Below, one piece after another: positions 23,815 to 32,534 of a DNA stretch of 35,927 nt. The DNA is from an uncultured Muribaculaceae bacterium (lineage in GTDB: Bacteria; Bacteroidota; Bacteroidia; Bacteroidales; Muribaculaceae), in contig CAMWYR010000020.1 of assembly GCA_947178505.1 (NCBI GenBank), positions 1 to 35,927 on the forward strand. Direction: 5' to 3'. Position 1 is the first letter of the stretch; every line of letters begins with the position of its first letter. Made by a program: the position numbers and the translations under genes. A model generated the notes under the pieces. That model was given only the letters and a program-made list of their open reading frames with translations. It made no database searches and had not been told where the DNA came from.

Positions 23815-25305
23815 GTGAATACAAAATCTACATTCTCACTCCGCCTTGCGGCCGGGATTATAGCCACGGTCGCACTGCTGAGCTCCTGCAATAAAGACAG
23901 TGACACGGAGACGTTCGTCCCCGCCGGCAATCTTGCCGTCACGGCGTTCTCCCTCAGCGCGGATATCGATAATCCGGGGCTCGATTCGGCATATTTTGCC
24001 ATCGACCTCAACCACGGTATTATCTTCAATGCCGATTCACTGCGCAAAGGCACACGCATCAATAAGGTGGTGCCTAAGATCACATTCAATTCCACGGTGA
24101 AGACGGCCACAATTGAAATGACCGGAGGCACGACCCGCGAGGGCACGGTTGATTTCCAGGCCAATCCTACTGATTCAATCGACTTTACCGGCTCGGTTGT
24201 GCTCCACATAACGGGCGATGACGACCGACAGATCTCCTACCGCATCAAGGTGAATGTGCATAAGGAGACGCCCGACACTCTCGTGTGGGGCGAACTGGCC
24301 CATAAAGACATTGTTTCACGCCTTCCGAACCCCAAGAGCATGAAGACCATATCGGTCGGCGCCAGGCCCGCGATGCTCGTGGAGGAGAGCGACGGCACGT
24401 ATTCATCAGTCGTATATGCCTCGGCCGAACTCGATAATCCGGTCGTAACGTCACTCACGCTCCCTTTCTCTCCCCGCGTGCGCACGCTGACGGCTACCGA
24501 CAGCAAACTCCTGATGCTCGCTGACGACGGCACTCTGTGGGAAGGCTCTCCCAATTTCCGCGCGTGGACCGCAACGTCAGAGACCTGGGATAATCTTATC
24601 GGAGCGTACGGCAACAGTGTCGTGGGCATCCGCACGGCCGGAGGCAACCGCGTGTTCGCTCAGTATCCCGACAACGGCATCAATGCCCGCACGCTCCCCG
24701 CCGGATTCCCTCTCGAGGGCTTCTCCAACTTCGTGACCCTTTCCAATAAGTGGACTCTCTCGCCCGTGGCCTTCTTTACAGGAGGCGTAAAGTCCGACGG
24801 CACCTATTCCGACGCCACATGGGCGTTCGACGGCACGGAATGGATCATTCTCAGCGAAGGAGGCATTCCGGCATTAAGCGGAGCCTCTCTCATCCCCTAC
24901 TATAACTTCCGCCCCTCGGCCGATGGCAAGAGTATGATCGAATACCCGGTATGGATGCTGCTCGGTGGCGCCGACAAGAGCGGCAACTTCAACCGCACGG
25001 TCTACGTGTCGTATGATAACGCCGTCAACTGGACCACCGGCACACGCAGCCTACAGCTCCCCGCTGAATTGCCGGGCCTTATCAACTGCGACAACCTGGT
25101 GGTGAACTTCGAGAAGCAGGCCGACCTTTCAGCCGGCTGGACACGCCACGGTGCCACACGCGCAAACTATTGGGTGAACGACGGTACGATCTACTGGGAA
25201 TGTCCCTACATCTTCCTCTTCGGAGGCCGCATGGCCGATGGAAATCTCAGCACCCGCGTATGGCGCGGCGTGCTCAACCGTCTCACCTTCACCCCCATTA
25301 TATAA
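23815..25305 (+). CDS. DUF6242-like lipoprotein
   Basis: A 496-residue predicted lipoprotein read from a GTG start. The signal peptide ends in LLSSC with lipidation at C25, followed by the acidic NKDSDTE stretch that resembles a surface-export signal. Residues about 35-150 form a beta-rich N-terminal domain (DSAYFAIDLNHGIIFNADSL, NPTDSIDFTGSVVLHI) as in DUF6242 proteins. Residues about 155-496 look like a kelch or exo-alpha-sialidase-like beta-propeller (TWAFDGTEWIILSEGG, VYVSYDNAVNWTTGT, IFLFGGRMADG). Function is unknown. GTG is the only start that keeps the whole signal peptide. Confidence 0.78.
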   Translation: MNTKSTFSLRLAAGIIATVALLSSCNKDSDTETFVPAGNLAVTAFSLSADIDNPGLDSAYFAIDLNHGIIFNADSLRKGTRINKVVPKITFNSTVKTATIEMTGGTTREGTVDFQANPTDSIDFTGSVVLHITGDDDRQISYRIKVNVHKETPDTLVWGELAHKDIVSRLPNPKSMKTISVGARPAMLVEESDGTYSSVVYASAELDNPVVTSLTLPFSPRVRTLTATDSKLLMLADDGTLWEGSPNFRAWTATSETWDNLIGAYGNSVVGIRTAGGNRVFAQYPDNGINARTLPAGFPLEGFSNFVTLSNKWTLSPVAFFTGGVKSDGTYSDATWAFDGTEWIILSEGGIPALSGASLIPYYNFRPSADGKSMIEYPVWMLLGGADKSGNFNRTVYVSYDNAVNWTTGTRSLQLPAELPGLINCDNLVVNFEKQADLSAGWTRHGATRANYWVNDGTIYWECPYIFLFGGRMADGNLSTRVWRGVLNRLTFTPII

Positions 25306-25333
25306 GCGACTCTAACCATAAGCGACAGCACTC

Positions 25334-26023
25334 TTGAAGCAGACTCTCAAGATATTACTGATTGTCATCGCAGCGCTCTGCGCCTTGACTCCTCAGATAC
25401 GCGCACAGGAAGACTACCGGTTTGACATCGGCGGCGGTATCGGTATGACCGGCTATCTGGGAGATGCCAATTCGGCCAATCTCCTGAAGAATCCGGGCTG
25501 GGATGCCGAACTGCTGTTCAGATACATCATGAATCCGCGAATCAACTTCAAGATCAACTTTTACATAGGATCTCTCAGCGGCGACACCTCGCAGATGGAG
25601 AATGTGATGCCCGACGGGCAGAATTTCAAGTTCTCCACTACATTCTACGAGCTGGGCGAACTCTTTGAATTCCATTTCTTCAACTACGGCATGGGCGAAA
25701 GCTACCGCAAACTGAAACGCTGGACCCCCTACATCGCCGCAGGCCTCAGCCTGACGGCCTGGAGCGTCGGCGGAAAGGGAGGCGCCGCCTTCACGATTCC
25801 TCTCGGCGTGGGATTCAAGTACAAGCCGTCGCTCCGCTGGAATTTCGGCCTCGAATTCCTGATGAAGAAGACCTTTACCGACCGCCTCGACGGCCCCGCA
25901 CTTGCCGACCCGCTCGGAATCAAAAGCAGTTTCATGAAGAACACCGACTGGTATTCGACACTTACGTTCACCGTGAGCTACGAATTCAGCAAGCGATGCG
26001 CAGTGTGCAATTATAAAGACTGA
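25334..26023 (+). CDS. DUF6089-like outer-membrane beta-barrel protein
   Basis: A 229-residue exported protein read from a TTG start; an in-frame stop lies five codons upstream and no ATG or GTG precedes the signal peptide (KQTLKILLIVIAALCALTPQIRA), so TTG is the likely start. The mature part has barrel strands (FDIGGGIGMTGYLGDAN, AELLFRYIMNPRINFKINFYIG, LGVGFKYKPSLRWNFGLEFLM) as in DUF6089 proteins. These are regularly found just before uppS and bamA in Bacteroidetes, as here, so a link to outer-membrane assembly is plausible but unproven. The uppS start follows 5 nt after its stop. Confidence 0.8.
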   Translation: MKQTLKILLIVIAALCALTPQIRAQEDYRFDIGGGIGMTGYLGDANSANLLKNPGWDAELLFRYIMNPRINFKINFYIGSLSGDTSQMENVMPDGQNFKFSTTFYELGELFEFHFFNYGMGESYRKLKRWTPYIAAGLSLTAWSVGGKGGAAFTIPLGVGFKYKPSLRWNFGLEFLMKKTFTDRLDGPALADPLGIKSSFMKNTDWYSTLTFTVSYEFSKRCAVCNYKD

Positions 26024-26028
26024 ATCAA

Positions 26029-26790
26029 ATGACGACCGAACAAACCACTCACAGCCAGGCGCAGGGCGCTGCTCCGCAACACGTGGCCATAATCATGGAT
26101 GGCAACGGACGCTGGGCGCGTCAACGCATGCAGGTGCGCAGCGAAGGCCATGCCGAAGGCGTCAACAGCGTGCATAATATCACGAAAGTCGCATCCGACT
26201 GCGGCGTCAAGTATCTCACTCTTTACGCATTCTCTACGGAAAACTGGAACCGTCCGACCGAGGAAGTAGACACCCTGATGCGCCTTATCGGCACGGCAAT
26301 CCGTAATGAGACGCCCGAACTGAAGGCCAACAACGTGCACATCAACCTAATCGGCGATATAGCCCGGCTTCCGGAAGATGTGCAGGCCGATCTGGAGGCC
26401 GGCCGTAAGGCTACCGAAAATTGCACGGGCCTCAATCTCAATCTCTGCCTAAGCTATTCGGCGCGATGGGAACTCATCCGCGCCGTAAAGGAACTCGCCC
26501 GGCGCGCGGCCAACGGAGAATTAGACCCGGCCGCCATTGATGAGGCCACTATCGACAGTGTGCTCGCCACGGCCGGCATGCCCGACCCCGACCTGCTCAT
26601 CCGCACCGGCGGCGAACAGCGAATCAGCAATTTCCTGCTCTGGCAGATCGCATACAGCGAACTCTATTTCACCCCTACCCTCTGGCCCGATTTCGGGAAG
26701 GAGGAATTTCTCGATATCCTCGATAATTTCCGCGGTCGCGAACGCAGATTCGGCAAGACCTCCGACCAGGTAAAATCAGAACAATCCTGA
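26029..26790 (+). CDS. uppS: Isoprenyl transferase (undecaprenyl diphosphate synthase)
   Basis: Adds isopentenyl units to farnesyl diphosphate in cis to make undecaprenyl diphosphate, the lipid carrier for peptidoglycan and surface glycans. The 253-residue product has the family signature VAIIMDGNGRWARQR with catalytic D24, then LTLYAFSTENWNRP, and PDPDLLIRTGGEQRISNFLLWQIAYSE cut into its typical order near the C-terminus. It lies between the DUF6089 gene (5 nt) and bamA (5 nt), a tightly packed operon. Confidence 0.96.
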   Translation: MTTEQTTHSQAQGAAPQHVAIIMDGNGRWARQRMQVRSEGHAEGVNSVHNITKVASDCGVKYLTLYAFSTENWNRPTEEVDTLMRLIGTAIRNETPELKANNVHINLIGDIARLPEDVQADLEAGRKATENCTGLNLNLCLSYSARWELIRAVKELARRAANGELDPAAIDEATIDSVLATAGMPDPDLLIRTGGEQRISNFLLWQIAYSELYFTPTLWPDFGKEEFLDILDNFRGRERRFGKTSDQVKSEQS

Positions 26791-26795
26791 CATCT

Positions 26796-29465
26796 ATGAA
26801 ACATCTTCGGATAAGGAACCTCATACTCCTCTCAGCCGCAATGCTGTCAGCACCGTGTGCCTCCGCGCTCGACATCAAGCTGGCAGACAATTCGCTTCCG
26901 GTTGACACCATCTATGCCCCCGACGTGATCTATTCGCCGATTCCCAAATCATATGAGATCGCCGGAATCAAGGTCACGGGCGTGCCGCAGAGCGACGACT
27001 ACCTCGTAGTGGGCTTCTCGGGATTATCTGTCGGCGACCGCATCGACATCCCGGGCTCGGCTATTACGGATGCCGTGAAACGCTTCTGGCGACAGGGGCT
27101 CTATTCCAAGGTAGAGATCAATGTCGAGAAGGTGGCGGGAGATAAGGCGTGGCTTGAAATAGCCCTGCAGCGTCAGCCCCGCATGTCGGAACTCCGGTTT
27201 GAGGGAACGAAAGGAGGCGAGAAGAAAGAACTCACCGAACGCCTCGGAATGGTGTCGGGTCAGCAGCTCACTCCCAACATCATCGCGCAGGCAAAGCATA
27301 TCATCGAAGATTATTATTCGAAGAAGGGCTTTAAGAATGCCGAGATCAAGATCGTGCAGCAACCCGACCTCTCGAAAGAGAATCAGGTGATTCTCGACGT
27401 GCTCGTCAACCGCAACAGCAAGGTTAAGGTGCATAAGATCTATATCGACGGCAACGAAGTGCTCTCCGATAAGAAGATCAAGCGCACAATGAAGAAGACC
27501 AACGAAAGCGGCGATCTCCTCAAGCTCTTCAGCCAGAAGAAATTCGTGGACCGTGACTTCGAAGACGACCGCACGCGCATCATCGACAAGTACAATGAGC
27601 TCGGATACCGCGATGCAAAAATCACGCACGACTCCGTGGCGAAGTACAACGATAATTCTGTCGACGTGTTCCTCACCGTCGACGAGGGAAAGAAATATTA
27701 TATCTCCGATATCAACTGGGTGGGCAACACGATCTATTCTACCGATGTGCTCAACTCCGTGCTGGGCATCTATCCGGGAGATGTCTATAACCAGAAATAC
27801 CTCAACAAGCGCACGCAGGAGGATGACGACGCCGTGTCGAACCTCTATCTCGACAATGGTTACCTCTTCTTCTCGCTCGTGCCGATCGAGGAGCGCATCT
27901 CGGGCGACAGCATCGCGCTTCAGATGCGCGTGATCGAGGGCCCTCAGGCCAAGGTGAACCGCGTTGTCATCAATGGTAACGACCAGCTGTATGAGAAGGT
28001 GATCCGCCGCGAGTTGCGCGTGCGTCCGGGCGAACTCTTCTCGAAGAGCGACCTCATGCGCTCGGCCCGCGAGATTGCGGCCACCGGCCATTTCGACCCG
28101 GAGAATCTCGACATCCGCCCCGAACCGAATGAGACCGACGGCACCGTCGACATCCTCTTCAACCTCACCTCAAAGGCCAACGACAAGATCCAGCTCTCGT
28201 TCGGCTGGGGTCAGACCGGTCTTACGGGTCAACTGCAGCTGTCGTTCTCCAACTTCTCGATCAAAAATCTTTTCAATCCTCACAGCTACAAAGGCATAAT
28301 CCCCCGTGGTGACGGCCAGACTCTCTCAATCGCCGCACAGACAAACGCGCAGTATTATCAGAGCTACTCGCTCTCATTCTTCGATCCCTGGATCGGCGGC
28401 AACCGCCCCAACTCGCTGGCTGTATCTGTCGACTTCAGCCGCTCGACGGGCATCAACTCGCAGTTCTACAACGATATCTGGCAGAATGCCTATCAGACGG
28501 CTCTCTACAACCAGTATTCATACAATACGAACTACTCGAACTACGCCATCCAGAACGCATACGACCCGAACAAGGTGCTTCAGCTGGCGGGCGTCACTGT
28601 CGGCTTCGGTACGCGCCTGAGCTGGCCCGACGACTATTTCCAGTTCCAGGCTACGCTTGGCTACCGCTGGTACTATCTGCACGACTGGGATTACCTCTAC
28701 TACATGCGCAACGGTACGTCGAACGCCCTTACCCTCGGCCTTACGCTGTCGCGCACGAGCATCGACAATCCTATCTATACGCGCCGCGGATCGCAGTTCT
28801 CGATCGATCTCACGATGACCCCTCCGGCGAGTCTCTTCGGCCGCAAGAACTGGCGTCAGCTCTCGGAACTCATCTCCTATAACAATCCCGACACCGACAG
28901 CCGCGAGCATGCTCGCTCGGAAGCCTACAAATGGATCGAATACTGGAAGCTCCGCTGGAAGAGCAAGACCTTCACACCGCTCACAGACCCCGACGGCAAG
29001 TGGACTCTCGTGCTCATGACCCGCGCCGACTTCGGCTTGCTCGGCAGCTGGAACAAGTATATCAAGACACCGTTCGAGACATTCTATTTCGGCGGAGACG
29101 GTATGAGCGGATCCTACACCTACGCGACGGAGACAATCTCAATGCGCGGTTACGAGAATGGCCAGTTCACTCCCAACGGCTACGAGGGATACGCCTACGG
29201 CAAGTTCACTTTCGAGCTTCACTTCCCGTTCCTGCTGCAGCCGGCCACCACGATCTATGCCATCGCGTTTGCGGAGGCGGGTAACTGCTGGACGAGCGTG
29301 AGCGACTTCTCGCCCTTCAACCTGAAGCGCAGTGCCGGCGTCGGTGCCCGTGTATATCTGTCGATCCTCGGCTTCCTCGGCATCGACTGGGCCTACGGTT
29401 TCGACAAGGTATGGGGACGCCGCGGAGGCAGCCAGATCCACTTCGTGCTGGGCCAGGAATTCTAA
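26796..29465 (+). CDS. bamA: Outer-membrane protein assembly factor BamA
   Basis: Central component of the machine that folds and inserts beta-barrel proteins into the outer membrane. The 889-residue product has a signal peptide ending CASA, then about five POTRA domains (about 45-470; for example SKVKVHKIYIDGNEVLSDKKI and AKVNRVVINGNDQLYEK), then the C-terminal barrel from about 480. The loop-6 motif is MRGYENG with R784 and G785, the conserved (V/I)RG(F/Y) that contacts the barrel wall. The chain ends HFVLGQEF with a terminal Phe. It is longer than E. coli BamA (810), as is common in Bacteroidetes. Two skp genes follow. Confidence 0.96.
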   Translation: MKHLRIRNLILLSAAMLSAPCASALDIKLADNSLPVDTIYAPDVIYSPIPKSYEIAGIKVTGVPQSDDYLVVGFSGLSVGDRIDIPGSAITDAVKRFWRQGLYSKVEINVEKVAGDKAWLEIALQRQPRMSELRFEGTKGGEKKELTERLGMVSGQQLTPNIIAQAKHIIEDYYSKKGFKNAEIKIVQQPDLSKENQVILDVLVNRNSKVKVHKIYIDGNEVLSDKKIKRTMKKTNESGDLLKLFSQKKFVDRDFEDDRTRIIDKYNELGYRDAKITHDSVAKYNDNSVDVFLTVDEGKKYYISDINWVGNTIYSTDVLNSVLGIYPGDVYNQKYLNKRTQEDDDAVSNLYLDNGYLFFSLVPIEERISGDSIALQMRVIEGPQAKVNRVVINGNDQLYEKVIRRELRVRPGELFSKSDLMRSAREIAATGHFDPENLDIRPEPNETDGTVDILFNLTSKANDKIQLSFGWGQTGLTGQLQLSFSNFSIKNLFNPHSYKGIIPRGDGQTLSIAAQTNAQYYQSYSLSFFDPWIGGNRPNSLAVSVDFSRSTGINSQFYNDIWQNAYQTALYNQYSYNTNYSNYAIQNAYDPNKVLQLAGVTVGFGTRLSWPDDYFQFQATLGYRWYYLHDWDYLYYMRNGTSNALTLGLTLSRTSIDNPIYTRRGSQFSIDLTMTPPASLFGRKNWRQLSELISYNNPDTDSREHARSEAYKWIEYWKLRWKSKTFTPLTDPDGKWTLVLMTRADFGLLGSWNKYIKTPFETFYFGGDGMSGSYTYATETISMRGYENGQFTPNGYEGYAYGKFTFELHFPFLLQPATTIYAIAFAEAGNCWTSVSDFSPFNLKRSAGVGARVYLSILGFLGIDWAYGFDKVWGRRGGSQIHFVLGQEF

Positions 29466-29613
29466 ACAGGATGATTTCAGCCTCAGCAGATAATTCTGAC
29501 TCCCTTTTAACGTTTATTATCAGGACAGGCATAAACCTACGGGCGCCCGGCAGTGTCCAATCTGCAGAAGGCCGTTCGGAACCGAAATCATAACCCTTAA
29601 AATGATTAAAGAT

Positions 29614-30129
29614 ATGAAAAAACTTATTATAGCCCTCATGTTTGTGCTCGGCGCCTTCCTGCCGGCGTCCGCACAGAAGTTCGCCCTTGTCGATATGGAG
29701 TATATCCTCCGCAACGTTCCGGCCTACGAAATGGCCAACGAGCAGCTCAACCAGGTGAGCCTGCGCTGGGAAAAGGAAGTGAACGAGCGCACCAAGGAGG
29801 CTGAGGTGATGTTCAAGAACTATCAGTCGGACAAGGTGTTCCTCACCGACGACCAGAAGAAGAAACGCGAGGAGGAGATTGTGGCCAAGGAAAAGGAAGC
29901 CACCGACCTGCGCTATAAGTATTTCGGCCCGGAGGGTGAGCTTTACAAAAAGCGCCAGTCGCTGATGAAGCCTATCCAGGAGGATGTGTACAACGCGGTG
30001 AAGGCTGTAGCTGAGGAGAAAGGCTATCAGACGATTTTCGACCGCGCGTCGTCTCAGAGCATCGTGTTCGCTTCCCCGCGCATCGACGTGAGCAATGAAG
30101 TGCTCGCCAAGCTCGGTTATTCAAAGTGA
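29614..30129 (+). CDS. OmpH/Skp-family periplasmic chaperone, first copy
   Basis: Holds unfolded outer-membrane proteins in the periplasm for delivery to BamA. The 171-residue product has a signal peptide ending PASAQ, an opening strand FALVDMEYILRNVPAYEMA, a long Lys/Glu-rich coiled coil at about 40-125 (the tentacle helices), and a closing strand region YQTIFDRASSQSIVFASPRIDVS, the Skp plan. I chose the ATG at 29614 (MKKLIIALMF); an ATG four codons earlier at 29602 is possible. It lies 148 nt after bamA with no visible promoter, so it is probably cotranscribed. Confidence 0.9.
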   Translation: MKKLIIALMFVLGAFLPASAQKFALVDMEYILRNVPAYEMANEQLNQVSLRWEKEVNERTKEAEVMFKNYQSDKVFLTDDQKKKREEEIVAKEKEATDLRYKYFGPEGELYKKRQSLMKPIQEDVYNAVKAVAEEKGYQTIFDRASSQSIVFASPRIDVSNEVLAKLGYSK

Positions 30130-30211
30130 TAAGATGGCTCCGGAGGCTGAAAGGCCACGGTGAGAATCAAGAATAATAAGATAAGAACTCAATATTCAAA
30201 TACATAAGAAA

Positions 30212-30724
30212 ATGTTAAAGAAAATCCTTTTGGCAGTCGCTCTGATGCTGCCTATGTTCGGCGCTTCCGCGCAGACTTCAGTTAAGATCGGTCTTGTAGA
30301 TACAGGCGCAGTGCTTCAGGCTCTCCCCGACACTCAGGAGGCTCAGAAGAAAGTGCAGGAAGCCTCTAAGAAATATGAGGATGAGTACACCCGCCTCGGC
30401 GAGGAGATGAAGCGCATGTACGATGAGCTCAACAATATGAAGCCCGACGAACTTCAGGCTATCCGTGAGCGCAAGACACGCGAATTCCAGGACTATCAGG
30501 TGAAGGTTCAGACTTTCGAGCAGAACGCGCAGCAGGATCTTCAGCGCATGCAGGCTGAGCTTCTCAATCCTATTTTCCAGAAGATCAAGGATGCGGTTGA
30601 GTCAGTAGGTAAGGAAGGCGGCTTCGGAATGATCCAGGATTATAATCCTCAGACCACCCTCTACTTCGCATCTCCCGTAGTGGATGTGACTCCCCAGGTG
30701 AAGGCAAAACTCGGCGTGCAGTAA
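30212..30724 (+). CDS. OmpH/Skp-family periplasmic chaperone, second copy
   Basis: A second Skp-type protein, 170 residues. The signal peptide ends GASAQ; the opening strand is VKIGLVDTGAVLQALPDTQEA, then a coiled coil at about 45-125 (YEDEYTRLGEEMKRMYDEL), then a closing strand GFGMIQDYNPQTTLYFASPVVDVT. It resembles the first copy in order of parts but the sequences have diverged well. Paired skp genes after bamA are common in Bacteroidales. A strong terminator follows, ending the long run of plus-strand genes. Confidence 0.9.
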   Translation: MLKKILLAVALMLPMFGASAQTSVKIGLVDTGAVLQALPDTQEAQKKVQEASKKYEDEYTRLGEEMKRMYDELNNMKPDELQAIRERKTREFQDYQVKVQTFEQNAQQDLQRMQAELLNPIFQKIKDAVESVGKEGGFGMIQDYNPQTTLYFASPVVDVTPQVKAKLGVQ

Positions 30725-30769
30725 TCGGCCGTGTTCCATAAATGAAGCGCAAGAACGGGCTTCATGGCA

Positions 30770-30806
30770 AATAATGCCGGATTCCTTATCGGAATCCGGC
30801 ATTATT
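30770..30806 (+). terminator. Terminator after the bamA-skp gene run
   Basis: A perfect 16-bp stem (arms 30770-30785 and 30791-30806) with a five-base loop, ending ATTATTTTAG on the plus strand. The AT-rich ends make it usable in both directions. Confidence 0.92.
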
Positions 30807-30810
30807 TTAG

Positions 30811-30818
30811 TAATTTTG
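30811..30818 (+). promoter_or_regulatory. -7 element before murI
   Basis: TAATTTTG begins only 5 nt after the terminator stem and 23 nt before the first possible murI start. No -33 TTTG is present, because that position falls within the terminator stem. The predicted leader is very short. Confidence 0.5.
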
Positions 30819-30833
30819 CAGGTTGAGTAACAG

Positions 30834-31685
30834 ATGCAGGATATTATGCAGACAAGCGGAAACATACAGGCAGGCCCGATCGGGGTGTTCGACTCGGGCT
30901 ACGGAGGCCTCACCATACTTGAAGGGATGCGTCGCGCTCTCCCCGACTATGACTATCTCTATCTCGGCGATAATGCCCGGGCCCCTTACGGCACTCGGAG
31001 TTTTGACGTGGTGTATGACTTCACGCTCCAAGCCGTTGAGGAACTCTTCAGTCGGGGCTGTCACCTGGTGATTTTAGCCTGCAACACGGCCTCTGCGAAG
31101 GCGTTGCGGAGCATCCAGCAGAATGTGCTGCCGGTGAAATATCCCGACCACCGCGTGCTGGGAGTGATACGTCCGACGGTGGAGGAAGTGGGCCATGTGA
31201 GCCGCACGGGCCATCTCGGCCTTCTTGCAACGCCGGGCACGGTGAAGAGCCATTCCTATATGCTTGAGATAGAAAAACTGCATCCGCAGATGAAGCTCAT
31301 CGAGACGGAGTGTCCGATGTGGGTGCCCCTTATCGAGACGGGCGAGGCCGCAGGCCCGGGAGCCGATTATTTTGTAAGGAAATATATCGATGCCACCATG
31401 CAGGCCGATCCCGAAATCGACACTCTGCTGCTCGGATGCACCCACTACCCTATCCTGCTTCCAAAAATAAGAAAATTCGTACCTTCGCACGTGAAGGTGA
31501 TAGCGCAGGGCGACATTGTGGGCCGCAGCCTTGCCGATTATCTGCGCCGCCATCCGGAAATGGACAGGAAGTGTCGCCGGGGAGGCAGCGTAGACTATCT
31601 CACCACCGAAAGCGCAGAGACATTCAATAAATTCGCATCCCTCTTTACCGGTCATCCGGTGGATGCCACAAGAATCACACTATGA
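30834..31685 (+). CDS. murI: Glutamate racemase
   Basis: Converts L-glutamate to D-glutamate for peptidoglycan. The 283-residue product has PIGVFDSGYGGLTIL near the N-terminus, the first catalytic cysteine C83 in ACNTASA, and the second, C202, in LLGCTHYPIL, so the two-base active site is intact. An in-frame ATG four codons on (30846) is an alternative start and would leave a slightly longer leader after the predicted -7 element. The stop overlaps the start of the next gene by 4 nt. Confidence 0.95.
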   Translation: MQDIMQTSGNIQAGPIGVFDSGYGGLTILEGMRRALPDYDYLYLGDNARAPYGTRSFDVVYDFTLQAVEELFSRGCHLVILACNTASAKALRSIQQNVLPVKYPDHRVLGVIRPTVEEVGHVSRTGHLGLLATPGTVKSHSYMLEIEKLHPQMKLIETECPMWVPLIETGEAAGPGADYFVRKYIDATMQADPEIDTLLLGCTHYPILLPKIRKFVPSHVKVIAQGDIVGRSLADYLRRHPEMDRKCRRGGSVDYLTTESAETFNKFASLFTGHPVDATRITL

Positions 31686-31957
31686 GAAAGACCACAGAAG
31701 AACTCCGCAAGATGATCGCAAGCCTTGATGCCGCGGAAGCAATAGAAGCCCTCTCGGCTTATCTTGACGCCGAGCCGGATGATGATGAGGCCCTGACACT
31801 ACGCGGGCTTAAATACTGGGGCGCCGGACAACGTGCCCTCTCGATGAATGATTATCTACGGGCCGTGACTATCAATCCCGGAAGTCGCGCGGCCGAAGCC
31901 CTCAAGGCTGCCCGTGAGATACTCGACTACCGTAACAACGACCTCTATAATCCCTGA
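31682..31957 (+). CDS. Small TPR-like protein coupled to murI
   Basis: A 91-residue soluble, mostly helical protein. Residues about 15-85 fit two TPR-like helical hairpins (AAEAIEALSAYLDAEPDDDEALTLRG, ALSMNDYLRAVTINPGSRAAEAL), with the typical acidic first half. No signal peptide or catalytic motif is seen. Its ATG overlaps the murI stop (ATGA), so it is probably coupled to racemase synthesis. TPR units mediate protein contacts, and a partner in peptidoglycan supply is a guess from position only. Confidence 0.75.
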   Translation: MRKTTEELRKMIASLDAAEAIEALSAYLDAEPDDDEALTLRGLKYWGAGQRALSMNDYLRAVTINPGSRAAEALKAAREILDYRNNDLYNP

Positions 31958-31983
31958 TCTCCCCTGCCGCGTGAGCGGAAAGG

Positions 31984-32469
31984 TCAGTGGTCGCCAAAGA
32001 GAAGACGGATGCTTTCGGGCAGGATGCGACGGCCCGAGGAAGTGTAGCGGTTGACGGGCGCCTGAGCGGCCGCCGGCTGCTGATCAAACTGCAGATGCGG
32101 GCGCGTCACCGACACGGCCGGGCGGTAATTGTCGGAATATAACTTGAAGGGCTGAGTGAAAGCCCAGCCGCGCGTGGCGTTGCGGATATAAAGGTGAGTC
32201 AGACCGGTGATGCCTCGCGTGCGGTGACGGAGTTCTCCATAAACTTCACTCAGGTCGTTGACTTCGGTAAGGAAAAAATCAAGCAATACGTCGCCGGCAT
32301 GCTGCACGCGTGAGAGGCGCACCTGAATGCGGTCGCCGTAGCAAATCTGACGCCCCGTGCCTGAAGGCGCGGCAAAACTTCTTGCCGCAGAAGTAAACGA
32401 ACGGCCTACATAAGCCGACATCGGCTGGCTCTGGCGGGACGGGGCGGTAAGGGTGGCATAGTCTTTCAT
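31984..32469 (-). CDS. Unrecognised 161-residue protein
   Basis: I do not recognise this protein. It has no signal peptide, membrane helix or known catalytic motif. The N-terminus (about 1-40) is Ser/Ala-rich and probably flexible; the middle (about 45-115) mixes short strands and polar helices (CYGDRIQVRLSRVQHAGDVLLDFFLTEV, GLTHLYIRNATRGWAFTQPF); the tail is rich in Gln, Ala and Pro, ending RRILPESIRLLFGDH. Met17 is a possible alternative start. It is convergent with murI/TPR (26 nt gap) and is preceded by a leader of about 185 nt holding a long inverted repeat. Codon use resembles its neighbours, which supports a real gene. Confidence 0.6.
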   Translation of the reverse strand: MKDYATLTAPSRQSQPMSAYVGRSFTSAARSFAAPSGTGRQICYGDRIQVRLSRVQHAGDVLLDFFLTEVNDLSEVYGELRHRTRGITGLTHLYIRNATRGWAFTQPFKLYSDNYRPAVSVTRPHLQFDQQPAAAQAPVNRYTSSGRRILPESIRLLFGDH

Positions 32470-32534
32470 AACATTAATCTTTTAGAGTCGGACTTCCATT
32501 ACTTTCAGTGAGTGTTATACCTTTAGCTTTCACT

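Noticed and set aside
27024..28091. 355-residue minus-strand frame opposite bamA
   Set aside because: Rich in His, Asp and Val as expected from the reverse of a biased gene; bamA POTRA domains explain the DNA.
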